A stretch of DNA of 64,000 nt, from the NCBI GenBank assembly GCA_002708825.1, contig PAPF01000019.1, positions 62,001 through 126,000 of the forward strand, read 5' to 3'. Below, piece after piece: positions 47,744 through 57,480 of the stretch; position 1 is the stretch's first letter; every line of letters starts with the position of its first letter. A program made the position numbers and the translations under genes. The notes beneath the pieces are model-generated. The model searched no databases. It saw nothing but the letters and a program-made list of their open reading frames with translations, and had not been told where the DNA came from. The stretch is from Phyllobacteriaceae bacterium (lineage in GTDB: Bacteria > Pseudomonadota > Alphaproteobacteria > Rhizobiales > Rhizobiaceae).

Positions 47744-48042
47744 ACATTTCTAAATATTTTCAACAGCTTGGCCGACTCTCTCCGGAGGTGGCCTTCCAAT
47801 TTCGAGAATTCGGAAGGATATCGGAAGGCGTTATGGCATCTTACTAAAGGGACAAATTGCTTCGTAAACTGCGAATCACGACGCGGCCCCTTTAGACATG
47901 GGCTCCTTCAAAGCTTTCTGCTGCAAACGGCGGGGAGAATGGGTCTTTCGTAGGCGTGTGTTAGAGGGGACGGAACTAGAAGGGAAAATTCCCCGGCCTT
48001 CAGTGTGCCGATCTTTCGGTTCAAAGCTGTAACTGGCTGCGT
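47744..48042. other. Gene-free junction between tRNA-Lys and the island
   Basis: About 300 nt without a convincing gene. A 61-codon frame at 47768-47953 has no family features. There is no integrase, no clear terminator, and no second copy of the tRNA 3' end in view. It may be the decayed edge of an integrated element. Confidence 0.5.
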
Positions 48043-49356
48043 TTAGCCGCCGACGCTCATCACCGCTTCATCATCGATTAAAAGTCGTTTCAATCGGTCA
48101 ACTATTTTCGCACCGTTTGCCACGTCAATGTTCGCGGTTTCTAAGATGGTTGAGTGCCCAGTGATGCGATGACGTACGTGAACGGCGTCTCTGATTCCTA
48201 GGCCAGGGTGATAGGGGTAGAGCAACGTTAATCGAGGAGCTTGATAGAGTTGCGCATAGGCCATCATCTGATACACGTCGGCCTGCGCGACGCCTTGCTT
48301 GGGATCATCGATCCGCGCAGATATTCGCTTCCACTTAGTATCGATGACATGCGTGACCGTGCCACCCCTGCGGATCAGAATGTCGGGCTTTGTCTGGAAC
48401 AGTCCGCGTTCACTGCCCTGCGCGCTGAGGCAGAACAGGCGTCCACCTTGCAGCGAGATGGTAAGTCCAGTCCCCGCCAGCGCGCGAACGATCAGCCGTC
48501 CGACATATTCTTCGAATAGTGTATTCATTTCGAACAGCATTGCGGTTCCCTCGCCCGTCCCGCCTGTCGTCGTCTGGTAGCGGTCATGAAGGAAGAGACG
48601 CGCCATGGAGAACAGTTCTCGCCAGGACCCGTTAGTTCGGTCGATGATGACCTCGTCCCATCGCAACGCCGGGACCGGGACATCAGCAATGTCGGCGTAG
48701 ATAAATGAAAGCTCGCGCAGGCGCTTCTGGTTGGCGCTGCGCTGCGAGAGGCGAAACAGGTGAGTCACTGCTGCCTTCATGATTCTGTTGAGCGGCGTAT
48801 CTTCAGATAGAAGATCGAAACGACAGGCGAGGCGTGAAGGATTGACCGCATGACGGGTGAACTGGCGGTTCACGTCGAGCTGACCACGCAGAGTTGGCAA
48901 GTCTTCTTCGCGCCCGACATAGCGGCGCGGCATACCTCTGCGCAGGGTTTCGGTGAGCTGTTCACAAAAGATGCGAATCAAGATTTCCAGGAGCGTTTCG
49001 CGCTGCCAGGCGAGATCGGTAATGACACCGAGGTCGATCTTGAGATCAAGCGCTACGGCCAGCATATGCACCAGGCGTTTCCGGATCGCGGCGTACTGGT
49101 GATCAGGTGTTTCACCGGCCGCCACATCGATCTTGGGCAGGATCTCTAGGCTTGCATCGCCCGCCGCTAAAATCCCGACTACGCCACGGGCACGCAACGC
49201 GTGCCGCCCATGCTCGAGCACCCCACTGCCGCCGCGTCCGGCGAAAGCCGAGCGGGCCGCCAGCCCTGCCAGTCGATCGGCATGGTTCATTGCGATCTGA
49301 CCTTCGGCGTCGCCATAAGCGAGCTTTTCCCACTCACGAACCGTGTAGGCGGGCAT
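48043..49356 (-). CDS. mcrC: McrC-family nuclease subunit
   Basis: McrC is the nuclease partner that docks on an McrB hexamer. This 437-residue protein has an N-terminal beta-rich domain and a C-terminal PD-(D/E)xK nuclease: Glu283 region FEMNTLFEEYV, Asp325 in TKPDILI, and Asp339-Lys341 in DTKWK. All three catalytic elements are present. Its ATG overlaps the mcrB stop by one base (TGATG), so translation is coupled. It is the last gene of the four-gene minus-strand operon. Confidence 0.9.
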   Translation of the reverse strand: MPAYTVREWEKLAYGDAEGQIAMNHADRLAGLAARSAFAGRGGSGVLEHGRHALRARGVVGILAAGDASLEILPKIDVAAGETPDHQYAAIRKRLVHMLAVALDLKIDLGVITDLAWQRETLLEILIRIFCEQLTETLRRGMPRRYVGREEDLPTLRGQLDVNRQFTRHAVNPSRLACRFDLLSEDTPLNRIMKAAVTHLFRLSQRSANQKRLRELSFIYADIADVPVPALRWDEVIIDRTNGSWRELFSMARLFLHDRYQTTTGGTGEGTAMLFEMNTLFEEYVGRLIVRALAGTGLTISLQGGRLFCLSAQGSERGLFQTKPDILIRRGGTVTHVIDTKWKRISARIDDPKQGVAQADVYQMMAYAQLYQAPRLTLLYPYHPGLGIRDAVHVRHRITGHSTILETANIDVANGAKIVDRLKRLLIDDEAVMSVGG

Positions 49357-52300
49357 CAGGCCGCGAAGTCCGAGAAATCAAAGCTGGTCTTTACGCTCCA
49401 GCGCCGCTTGTCTCCGCCCAGATCATCATCGGCGAAGCCGGCCGGCGCCGCCAACTGTATGGACTCAAGAAAACGCGAGCCGTTAGCACCATCACCATCA
49501 CCGAGCACTGCGGCAACCTTTGACCAGTCTTCGTAAAAATACTCCGCTAGAAGCGGAATGACCTTGTGGCGCATAACGTCATCCACATCGGCGCGGGTCG
49601 TGCAACCGGTGAAGTAAGCATGACCGATCTGGTGTTCCCGATCGAAAAGATACTCGATCCGCTCGTTGACGGTGCGCAATAGCTTGCACAGATCGACCCC
49701 GTCGAGATTTGCGGCATCAAGCTGCCGCGCCGCCAGCGCCCGCCGCAGTGCTTTATCGTCGGGCATCAACTCTCGGAAGGTAAACCGGCGGCGCAAGGCC
49801 GTATCGAGCAGAGCAATCGAACGGTCCGCGGTGTTCATTGTGCCGATAATATGCAAGTTAGCCGGCACCCCAAAACTAGTCCCCGAATAAGGAAGCCGAA
49901 CTCTGACTTCGTTTTCGCAACCGAGCCGCTTGTCGATTTCGAGCAGTGTGATCAGCTCGCCAAAGACTTTGGAGATATTGGCACGGTTGATCTCGTCGAT
50001 GATGAGGACATGTGGCCGAGCGCTGGCCACCGGACGCTCGGCATTGGGATCGATCACTACCGATTCCAGCGCATCCCAATCGATCCTGTTTGGATCGAGG
50101 CGATAGGCCGACTGACGGCGGAAGTTCCTGGCGTAGAAAGGTGCGCGCTCCGCTCCGTTGTCGTCCTGCCAGATCCATTCAACGCTGCGACGATGCGGAT
50201 GGAAGTCGGCATCGGCATCAAAATAATACTCGCCGCTCACGCGTCCGAAGGCGCGATAACTGTCACGGCCATCGGAGATGACAACATAGTCGCCGACTTG
50301 AAGACCGGACCGAAACGCGAAGAGCATTTCGATATTGGGGTCCTTGCCGGATGCGTCGGGATCCTTTTGGTCGTTCCACGCCTTTCGGATTTCTTCGAAA
50401 TCGTCGAACCGTTCGTCAGACCAGTCGATATCACCGCCCCAGCCGATATGGATCAATCCGCCATCTAGGCCTTCGCGGATTCGGCTTTCCTGGTTACCGC
50501 GCTGACCGAGAGCAATCTTGTAGATCGGGCGCGAACGGTCGAGGCGCTTGGCAGGCGCATCGCCCGTGTCGAGCCGTGCCCTCTCGCTGATGACCTTGAA
50601 TACACCAGCATGGGGCTTGAGGCTGAACCCGCCAGAAGCGCTAGCGCCTTCGGCGTCACCTTCCTGTTCACTGCCGGTCGTCGGCCGAAGCCCTTCGACG
50701 AAGTCTTCGTAGGAAAATGACTGGTGGAAGGTGACGAACTCAATTCGACCTTCACTAGCAAGGCGGCGGTACTCGGTCATCAGGGCATCGCGGTCATCCC
50801 GTAACGGTTCGGCTATGGCGCTGCCAAGGCAAAGGCGTACTGCCTCCCAAGCTGTCGCATAGGTCTTACCAGTACCGGGTGGGCCGTAGAGTATTAGGTT
50901 GGTGGTGGACGTTTGGGTGGTGACGGTATCGGGGGTCATTGTTGACTGCCCTCTCGAAGTGGCGAGCTGATATGTGAAGACGGTTGCCGGACTTTCGTCT
51001 ACCCCAGTTTGTGCTGGTTCGGAGACATTTGCGATTTCCAGAAAAGCTTTGCCCTTTAATGCTTGCGAAACGTTGCGATGATGGTTGTTGGGGAATAGAT
51101 TTTTTGAAACATCACCAATTTTTATTGATACTTGGGACTCCCCGCGATCTCGTGCTGGTTCGATGAAGTAATTCAGCGCGACGAGGCGAGCTCGCTCTGC
51201 ACCCCTCATCAAATGCTGGAATTCCACCGGTACAGCCACCGGATGATCGTTTTGATCAACGATGATATAACCCGCGTTGTGAAGTTGGGCGGCGGCATCG
51301 GCCTTCTGCCCCCAACCATCATTTTTCTGCGTCTCGGCGCTCAATAAATCGACGATCGCCTTCGATGGGTAGATGCGGTTCGGGCGCTCGCGTGTAGAGC
51401 GCACCCAGTAGACATCTGATCTGTCTAAAGTGCTAAATACGGATTCAGATGCCTCACGCTGGTGATTGCTATCAAAGGCATCCATTGCTTCTTCTACCAC
51501 TTTGCGTGACAAGGTCGCGATATTTTCGTCCATGTAGCTATGAACAACCCACAGTGCGCTTTGCACATCAATCATGTCGCGCGGCGCTAGCCCGTCAGCC
51601 AAAAAAGCTCGGCGTACTGCATTCATAAAGCGCAATTCGTCGCGATAAGTTTCGGCCATGGACGAGTGATGTGGAAACTGGCTGCCTACAGCTTCTAGCC
51701 AGAGATCCTGGCGTACGGAGTGGCGAATGTAGATCCCGTGTTCTGGAGCAAGATGGAGGAAAAGGAATTCGCCGATCTGACGCGCCTGATCGGGCTTGCC
51801 ATTTGGGACCGCCGCAATCCAGGTGTTGACAAAGGCCTCCAGTGCCAAGGCGTGTCCCTCGGCTGCGCCAAGCGCGGCATCGATGAGCTTGCGCAAGGCG
51901 GGCCAGAGCTTTTCACGATCCGCATCACCCTTCGGTGACATCGGCCAATAGGCACGCCATTGCAGCAGATTGCTTTTGGCGAGCGCGGTGTTTACCGCAT
52001 CGGCGAGATCCTGATCGGATCCGGGTTGCGTGATCGCTGCCTTCAGCTCGGTTGCGATCTCAAGCTTATAGGTCCGCTCCGCCTCGTCGAAATGCGGATC
52101 GGGCCGGTCAAAGCGATCCAGGGCGGGAAAGAAATGGCGAAGGCGCTCGATCCAGCGCGTGATCGCCGCCGGGTTCAGAACCAACGCATCTTCAGAAATT
52201 AACAAAGCCCCGAGCAGTCGGCGCAGGGCTTCGGCATCATCTATCCGCACGACAATGCAATCAGCATCGCCAAAGGACCAGTCCCGGCTGAGGGCCGAAT

Positions 52301-52586
52301 GCCGCCCACCGTCCTTGATGCCGCTCTGATAGGATCGCAGCTCGCTGGCAAAGCCGTTCGCCCCGACGCGATCGCGCCACTTTGCATGAAGAAAGATGTT
52401 GGCCGGATTCTGCATCTCCCACAGCAGTCGTTCACCTCCGCCAAATTCAAAGGACACCATTTTTTTAGTGACCCCGCCGCCCGGGCGCAGGCCCGAGCCG
52501 CGCAGCACGTCGAAAAGCGCCCTGCGCAGCGGTAGGGGGCGGTCGCGTTCATTTTCATCGAGCCGTGCCTCGAAACTCTCCCACAT
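49356..52586 (-). CDS. mcrB: McrB-type AAA+ motor with large insertion between Walker A and B
   Basis: This 1076-residue protein has an N-terminal region (1-540) of no clear family, Walker A GPPGTGKT near 565-572, Walker B IIDEINRANISKVFGELI near 860, and the McrB hallmark MNTADRS near 915, which usually marks GTP use. Between the Walker motifs lies an insertion of about 200 residues (roughly 640-840): IYKIALGQRG, LIHIGWGGDIDW, VGDYVVISDGRDSYRAFGRV, HRRSVEWIWQ. It resembles a PUA/EVE-type domain, which in other proteins reads modified bases. Its start abuts the upstream gene's stop with no gap. Confidence 0.85.
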   Translation of the reverse strand: MWESFEARLDENERDRPLPLRRALFDVLRGSGLRPGGGVTKKMVSFEFGGGERLLWEMQNPANIFLHAKWRDRVGANGFASELRSYQSGIKDGGRHSALSRDWSFGDADCIVVRIDDAEALRRLLGALLISEDALVLNPAAITRWIERLRHFFPALDRFDRPDPHFDEAERTYKLEIATELKAAITQPGSDQDLADAVNTALAKSNLLQWRAYWPMSPKGDADREKLWPALRKLIDAALGAAEGHALALEAFVNTWIAAVPNGKPDQARQIGEFLFLHLAPEHGIYIRHSVRQDLWLEAVGSQFPHHSSMAETYRDELRFMNAVRRAFLADGLAPRDMIDVQSALWVVHSYMDENIATLSRKVVEEAMDAFDSNHQREASESVFSTLDRSDVYWVRSTRERPNRIYPSKAIVDLLSAETQKNDGWGQKADAAAQLHNAGYIIVDQNDHPVAVPVEFQHLMRGAERARLVALNYFIEPARDRGESQVSIKIGDVSKNLFPNNHHRNVSQALKGKAFLEIANVSEPAQTGVDESPATVFTYQLATSRGQSTMTPDTVTTQTSTTNLILYGPPGTGKTYATAWEAVRLCLGSAIAEPLRDDRDALMTEYRRLASEGRIEFVTFHQSFSYEDFVEGLRPTTGSEQEGDAEGASASGGFSLKPHAGVFKVISERARLDTGDAPAKRLDRSRPIYKIALGQRGNQESRIREGLDGGLIHIGWGGDIDWSDERFDDFEEIRKAWNDQKDPDASGKDPNIEMLFAFRSGLQVGDYVVISDGRDSYRAFGRVSGEYYFDADADFHPHRRSVEWIWQDDNGAERAPFYARNFRRQSAYRLDPNRIDWDALESVVIDPNAERPVASARPHVLIIDEINRANISKVFGELITLLEIDKRLGCENEVRVRLPYSGTSFGVPANLHIIGTMNTADRSIALLDTALRRRFTFRELMPDDKALRRALAARQLDAANLDGVDLCKLLRTVNERIEYLFDREHQIGHAYFTGCTTRADVDDVMRHKVIPLLAEYFYEDWSKVAAVLGDGDGANGSRFLESIQLAAPAGFADDDLGGDKRRWSVKTSFDFSDFAA

Positions 52587-55500
52587 TCAAAAATCTCCAA
52601 ACTCAGGCAATGCACAGAGCGTATTCACAAGCCGCATTTGCTCGACTGTCTCGCATTTCGCCTCGCGCAGACGCGGCGCGCCGAAGACCAGCGCCAGCCC
52701 CTTGGCGCGCGAGACGGACACGTTGATGCGATTCAAAGAAAACAGGAAGTCCATGCCACGCGGTGTTTCCTCTGCGGATGAGGCCGTCATGGAGACGAGG
52801 CAGACAGGCGCCTCCTGTCCCTGGAACTTGTCCACAGTACCGACGCGAATGCCTGGCGGCAGGACATCGCGAAGGGCATTCACCTGCGCGTTGTAGGGTG
52901 CGACGACGATGATGTCAGTCTCGCGCATGGGGCGGCGCGTGCCGTCCTTCTCCGTCCATTCGCCTTGCAGAAGGTTGGTGACGGCGACCTGGATCGCGGC
53001 GACCTCCTCGGCCGCGATCTGCGCATTGCCCTCATGCGCGACCGGGACCCAGAACGCCCCCGCCTCAGGGAACCGGGTGCGGGTCACAGCCTGGAGCGCG
53101 GTATCAGGGTGGCTGGTCAGCCGACCCTCATAGACCTGGTCCGAGATGAAGCTGCAGACTTTTGGGTGCATCCTGCGCGAGACGGGAAGGAAAATGCCCC
53201 GGTCCGGCGGGATCGTCGCGTGATCGCCGAGCAACCAATCGAGGCAGGAGAGGTTGGCAGGTTCCGGATGCGCGCCCTGGATCACCTGCGGGAGCTGGCG
53301 CGGGTCGCCGACCAGCACGATGTTGCGCGCAGCGCGTCCCATAGCGACCATGTTGGCGAGACCGACCTGTCCCGCCTCGTCCACGAAGAGCCAGTCAAAT
53401 GCCTGCACATTCTCGTCGCGGGAAAAGAACCAGGCCGTCGCGCCGACGACATGCAAGCCGGTCGCGGCATCTTTGTTGCTAGTCGTACGGCGGACCGGGC
53501 AATCGTCGGGGTAGCCGTCATCCTCGCCGCTAGTCTTGTGGACAAGATCAGGCGAGATTGGAAGATCCTCGTCCTCCATCGCCCTAAGACAACCCATCAG
53601 GACATTGCGGATCGCTTCATGACTGTTCGAGGTCACGCCGACCCGCGCGCCTTTCCGCACGAGCGACAGGATCGCCCGGGCGGTGACATAGGTCTTGCCG
53701 GTGCCTGGCGGTCCCTGGATCGGCAGCACGGTGCCGTCCATCGCGCCTACGGCCGCAATCGTGCCCGCAACCGGATCAACGCCTTCCAGCAGATCGGGTT
53801 TCGTGCCGGTCGCGAGGCGCGGGGCCGCACGGGATAGTAAGTCCTCAATGGCGGTGAACCGACGTGACCCGCCTTGATCCGCGATCACGTCGCGCAGGGC
53901 GGCTTCGATCACGTCGGTCTTGAGCGGCCAATCCGGGTGTAGGGTCAGGCGATCTGTCAGAAGATGCGCCTTGGCCGCCCCCGCCTTGAGGGTGATCTCG
54001 CGTGCGGTCCGGTCGAGCGCGGTGATCTCTATGGTGGTTGGTGGTCCGTCAGCAACCGGCACGGTCGCCTTATTGCCGACCCGCAGCTTCGTTTCCTGGG
54101 GTGGAAACCGATACGTGCGCGCCATGGATCGCTGCACCGGTTCCGCCGGGCCGAGAGCCTCAAGCCCGGCAAGCGCGTCGAGGTCGTCGATCAGTTCGTC
54201 CTCATCCTTCCCAGCGCTGTCGAACACAGCCCATTGCGCCGGTTTCGCCTCGCGCTTGTGAAAGAGGCCGAGCTTGAAGAGCATCTGCTGCCGTTCCTCG
54301 GGCAGACCGGATGCGGCCAGCATGGAGCGCAGTTTTGCTGCGTCGGCATCCTCCGCTTCTTCCTTATCGCCCGCCTTTTCGGCAAGACGCGGCCATGGGC
54401 CATCAGGGCGGACCCTGACTAGCCAGTCCCTGAGCTTCTCCGTGGATACACAGTCAATCCGGTTGTAGTCCTCGATCTCGTCGAGGATCGACTGGTCGCC
54501 GGTCTCGCGCCAACGCTCGTATGCGACGACCGAGCCGCCCGCCGTCTTCACCTCGCCTTCGCGTACAAGATCATAGAAAACCTCCATCGACTTGATGGAA
54601 TAGTTCGGCTCGGAGCAGATCAGGCCGCCGCGCACGACCGCATAGAGATCGACGAAGCGGCGCTCGCGCAAGAGTCGATCGAGAAACGCCTCACCGATCC
54701 CGTACTTCGTGGTCAGGCGTCGCAGAGCGGTGATCTCGTAGGGCGCATAATGATAAATTCGTACATTGTGATGAGTGTCGAGCCGCGCGCGGAAGAATGC
54801 CAGCAGGTCGGCAAGCGCACGCGCCTCGGCAGCATGATCATGCGCCCAGAAGGAGTGAAATTGTCCGTCGCACCACACGCCGTGAAGGTACTCCAGCCCT
54901 CCTTCGTAGTGCGGATCGCCTTCGATGTCGTAGAACAAGTCGCCGGCCTGCGGCTCTGGCAGCAGGTCGAAACCTTTGCCCGGCTCGGGTGCGCGGAGTT
55001 CATAAGCAGGTTCCCCGGTCTTGCGGGCATGTTGCAACCGGGCCTGAGTGACAAGCTTTGTGCGCGTGGTCTCCGCCATGCCACGGATCGGGTGGTCGTG
55101 GCAGGCCAGCGCCTCCATCGTGGTAATATCCGCAACCTCTAACTTCTTCACCTGTGCGCGGCTGATATTGGCCACATTGAAGAGGCTGTCCTCGGTATCC
55201 CAAACACTGGCGCAGTGGTCGGACCAACGGCAAAGCGCGCAGTCGGCGCAGGGCACGGGACGCGTAGCGGCCGGATTTTCCACGAACGATTCCAGCCGTG
55301 CCCGCGCGCCGCGCGCATAGTGGGCATAGTCGGTCAGCCGCAGTGTCGCGCGTTCGCCTGAGCCAAGCTCCACGTGGGCGAATTGGGGCGCGCGCCCCTG
55401 AACCTCGGCCAGAAGATCGGAATAGAGGACGAGTTGCAGCACGTGTTTCGGGTGTGGCCGGCGCTTCAGCTTGGTGTCGGTCACTTCGTAGCTGAAGGAC

Positions 55501-55871
55501 CCAAGCGCAGAGGGGCGCTCCACACGTTCCAGGAAGTCCGACCAGCCGCCCCATTTGCCCGACAGGAATGCACCCTGGAATACGACTTCCGCGCCTTCAG
55601 TGAGCGATTCGCGCGTTGCTTCGGCGTTGCGCGCCAGGTCTCCGCGTTCAATCTCGACGACAGCCTTGCCGGCAGCTTTCAGGCGTTCAAGGTGAGCGGC
55701 CTCATGCGCGTCTCCGTGTTTCTGGAGCAGTTCAGCTTCTTCGTCGTCAGCACGTGGTTCTGGCCCGGTGCCTCGCATGTGTTTTAGATCAAGCGTCGTC
55801 GCATGATGACACCCGATGAACTTCATCAGGTCGGACGCAGAAAGCAGGATCTGGTCGTCCAACAGCTTCAT
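52587..55871 (-). CDS. RecB-like nuclease + RNase H-like domain + SF1 helicase (TM0106-type)
   Basis: The 1094-residue protein has three parts. First, a RecB/Cas4-like nuclease (1-220) with Asp112, TDTKLK (Asp132, Lys134), and cysteines Cys21, Cys211, Cys214 and Cys220 placed like the iron-sulfur cluster of Cas4 and AddB. Second, an RNase H-like exonuclease-type domain starting LFYDIEGDP (Asp315, Glu317). Third, a superfamily 1B helicase of the Dna2/Upf1 type with Walker A QGPPGTGKT near 715 and motif II DEAGQ near 828, ending in VDKFQGQEA and a final motif VSVSRAKGLAL. It matches the TM0106 family plan. Its ATG overlaps the stop of the upstream phosphatase/ADPRG gene (ATGA). Confidence 0.87.
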   Translation of the reverse strand: MKLLDDQILLSASDLMKFIGCHHATTLDLKHMRGTGPEPRADDEEAELLQKHGDAHEAAHLERLKAAGKAVVEIERGDLARNAEATRESLTEGAEVVFQGAFLSGKWGGWSDFLERVERPSALGSFSYEVTDTKLKRRPHPKHVLQLVLYSDLLAEVQGRAPQFAHVELGSGERATLRLTDYAHYARGARARLESFVENPAATRPVPCADCALCRWSDHCASVWDTEDSLFNVANISRAQVKKLEVADITTMEALACHDHPIRGMAETTRTKLVTQARLQHARKTGEPAYELRAPEPGKGFDLLPEPQAGDLFYDIEGDPHYEGGLEYLHGVWCDGQFHSFWAHDHAAEARALADLLAFFRARLDTHHNVRIYHYAPYEITALRRLTTKYGIGEAFLDRLLRERRFVDLYAVVRGGLICSEPNYSIKSMEVFYDLVREGEVKTAGGSVVAYERWRETGDQSILDEIEDYNRIDCVSTEKLRDWLVRVRPDGPWPRLAEKAGDKEEAEDADAAKLRSMLAASGLPEERQQMLFKLGLFHKREAKPAQWAVFDSAGKDEDELIDDLDALAGLEALGPAEPVQRSMARTYRFPPQETKLRVGNKATVPVADGPPTTIEITALDRTAREITLKAGAAKAHLLTDRLTLHPDWPLKTDVIEAALRDVIADQGGSRRFTAIEDLLSRAAPRLATGTKPDLLEGVDPVAGTIAAVGAMDGTVLPIQGPPGTGKTYVTARAILSLVRKGARVGVTSNSHEAIRNVLMGCLRAMEDEDLPISPDLVHKTSGEDDGYPDDCPVRRTTSNKDAATGLHVVGATAWFFSRDENVQAFDWLFVDEAGQVGLANMVAMGRAARNIVLVGDPRQLPQVIQGAHPEPANLSCLDWLLGDHATIPPDRGIFLPVSRRMHPKVCSFISDQVYEGRLTSHPDTALQAVTRTRFPEAGAFWVPVAHEGNAQIAAEEVAAIQVAVTNLLQGEWTEKDGTRRPMRETDIIVVAPYNAQVNALRDVLPPGIRVGTVDKFQGQEAPVCLVSMTASSAEETPRGMDFLFSLNRINVSVSRAKGLALVFGAPRLREAKCETVEQMRLVNTLCALPEFGDF

Positions 55872-57352
55872 CGACCGATTTCCAATGCGAGACGGTTGAC
55901 AAGGTCAGCGCATTCGATCTCACGGCGCCACCGGTGTGCCATGACTTCGTCTGGATAGAGAAGGCCCAACAGGTTTCCGGCTATGGCGCCCGTGCTGTCG
56001 CTGTCACCGGAGTGTTTCACGGCAATGGAAACACCCTGTTCGAAACTGTTCGACGCCAGCACGGCATAAAGCGCGATGGCAAGAGCTTCCTCTGCCACCC
56101 AACCACCGCCAAGGCTTTCGACCGTTCCGGCTTCGCCGTTTCGCGGAGCCGCCAAGGCTTTCGCAATCGCAGCACCGGTTTCGTCCTCGAACAGGGAAGC
56201 GGCCTTGCGGGCTGCGTCCTCCGGTTCGCGACCGGCGAGCACTTCAGCAAGGATACATGCCCATGCGGCGGCCGCGGTCTGTCCCACTGGGTGGCCGTGC
56301 GTAAGGGCCGATGTGGACAAGGCAACCTGAGCCTGATCGATCCCGCGCGCGTAGGCAACCGGTGCTACCCGCATGATGGTGCCGCAGCCCTTGGAGTCAT
56401 TGGTTGCTGCGATGCCCACCCGTTCGGCGGCGTTCAAGGCAGACATGCAGGTGTTTCCCGGAGCACGCCGGACATGCAGGCGCGGATCTGTGACCAGTCC
56501 ACGCTCGGCCGTCTCTATCCGAGGCGGGTATCCCTGGGTCACAAACCATCGCAACAAGGCATGATGGACATGGCGCACGACCGCGTCGGTGTCCTTCGCA
56601 GCACCGGCATTTTGTGCATCAATCAGGCCTTCAGCAGTGAACAACGTCATCTGCGTGTCATCGGTGATGGCGCCGATGCGCCCGGCATGGGGCAGCAACT
56701 CGTCAACATTGCCTGGAAACCGTCGCGCAATGGCATCAAGTGGCCAGAACTCGATTTCGGCTCCAAGCGAGTCTCCGATGGCGCCGCCAAAAAACGAAGC
56801 CCGCACCTTCTCCGCGCGCTCGTTCCACATGGACAGCTGCCTGGCGAGAAAGCGCTCCTGTTCCAAGGTCTCGATGGCACCAGGCCTGACTTCCCGGACG
56901 GTCGCCATTGCGGTTCTCAGGTCATCGCCGCGCTCCAGCAGGACAAACGCAGCCATCAGGCCGCTGCGGCCAATCCCGCCGCGACAGTGGATGAGCAACC
57001 GGCCACCGGCATCGAGCATCTGGTGAATTGATGGCGAGATCTGCCGCCAGGCTTCAAGCCCGTCCGCATCCGGCGCGCCAAGATCAGGGATCGGCAGATG
57101 CAGCCAGCGGATACCGCGTTTTTCCGCTTCTTCTCCCAGATGCCGCACGTTCATCGTATCAAGTTCATGCGGTTCGACGAGCGTCAGGATTGCGCTCGCG
57201 CCCCACTTCGAAATCACGTCCAGGTCATGGTCGAGATTCCGCGCATAGTTCCATTCAGTGGAGTTGCGCCCGGGGCAGATCGTCAGGCCGACCAGACCGG
57301 GTCCGACGGCAAAAGCGTCAATGCGAAGCGGATCGCCAAATTCGTGATTCAA
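55868..57352 (-). CDS. Tyrosine/dual-specificity phosphatase fused to ADP-ribosylglycohydrolase
   Basis: The start is most likely TTG 57352, which has a strong GAGAGGA ribosome site; an ATG at 57397 in the same frame lacks one. The 494-residue product has an N-terminal cysteine phosphatase (HCRGGIGRS: Cys123, Arg129, with Asp90 as likely acid) and a C-terminal ADP-ribosylglycohydrolase of the DraG/ARH3 kind (GGAIGDSLG, TDDT at 230-233, HSGDSDST at 447-454; these bind two Mg). It would remove ADP-ribose from proteins or nucleic acids, and phosphate from an unknown target. It is the first gene of the operon and overlaps the nuclease-helicase gene by 4 nt. Confidence 0.88.
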   Translation of the reverse strand: MNHEFGDPLRIDAFAVGPGLVGLTICPGRNSTEWNYARNLDHDLDVISKWGASAILTLVEPHELDTMNVRHLGEEAEKRGIRWLHLPIPDLGAPDADGLEAWRQISPSIHQMLDAGGRLLIHCRGGIGRSGLMAAFVLLERGDDLRTAMATVREVRPGAIETLEQERFLARQLSMWNERAEKVRASFFGGAIGDSLGAEIEFWPLDAIARRFPGNVDELLPHAGRIGAITDDTQMTLFTAEGLIDAQNAGAAKDTDAVVRHVHHALLRWFVTQGYPPRIETAERGLVTDPRLHVRRAPGNTCMSALNAAERVGIAATNDSKGCGTIMRVAPVAYARGIDQAQVALSTSALTHGHPVGQTAAAAWACILAEVLAGREPEDAARKAASLFEDETGAAIAKALAAPRNGEAGTVESLGGGWVAEEALAIALYAVLASNSFEQGVSIAVKHSGDSDSTGAIAGNLLGLLYPDEVMAHRWRREIECADLVNRLALEIGR

Positions 57353-57417
57353 TGTTTTTCCTCTCAATAGCAGTCTGAAAATCAATCTTTCCGGCAATCG
57401 GCACGCCAGCTTTCGAG

Positions 57418-57441
57418 ATTGAAATATTTCTAAAATTGAAA
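57418..57441. promoter_or_regulatory. Candidate operator between the divergent operon and WYL gene
   Basis: The intergenic region (57353-57480) is AT-rich and holds a perfect 10-bp palindrome, GAAATATTTC (57421-57430), flanked by two ATTGAAA repeats (57418-57424 and 57435-57441). It sits where promoters of both directions must lie, so it is a good candidate for WYL-regulator binding. Confidence 0.5.
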
Positions 57442-57480
57442 GTAAACTGCCAAGGTGACAAATGCTGGCATGGGTATCCG

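Noticed and set aside
47768-47953. 61-codon frame just after tRNA-Lys
   Set aside because: No ribosome site, no family features, and an unlikely composition; probably chance.
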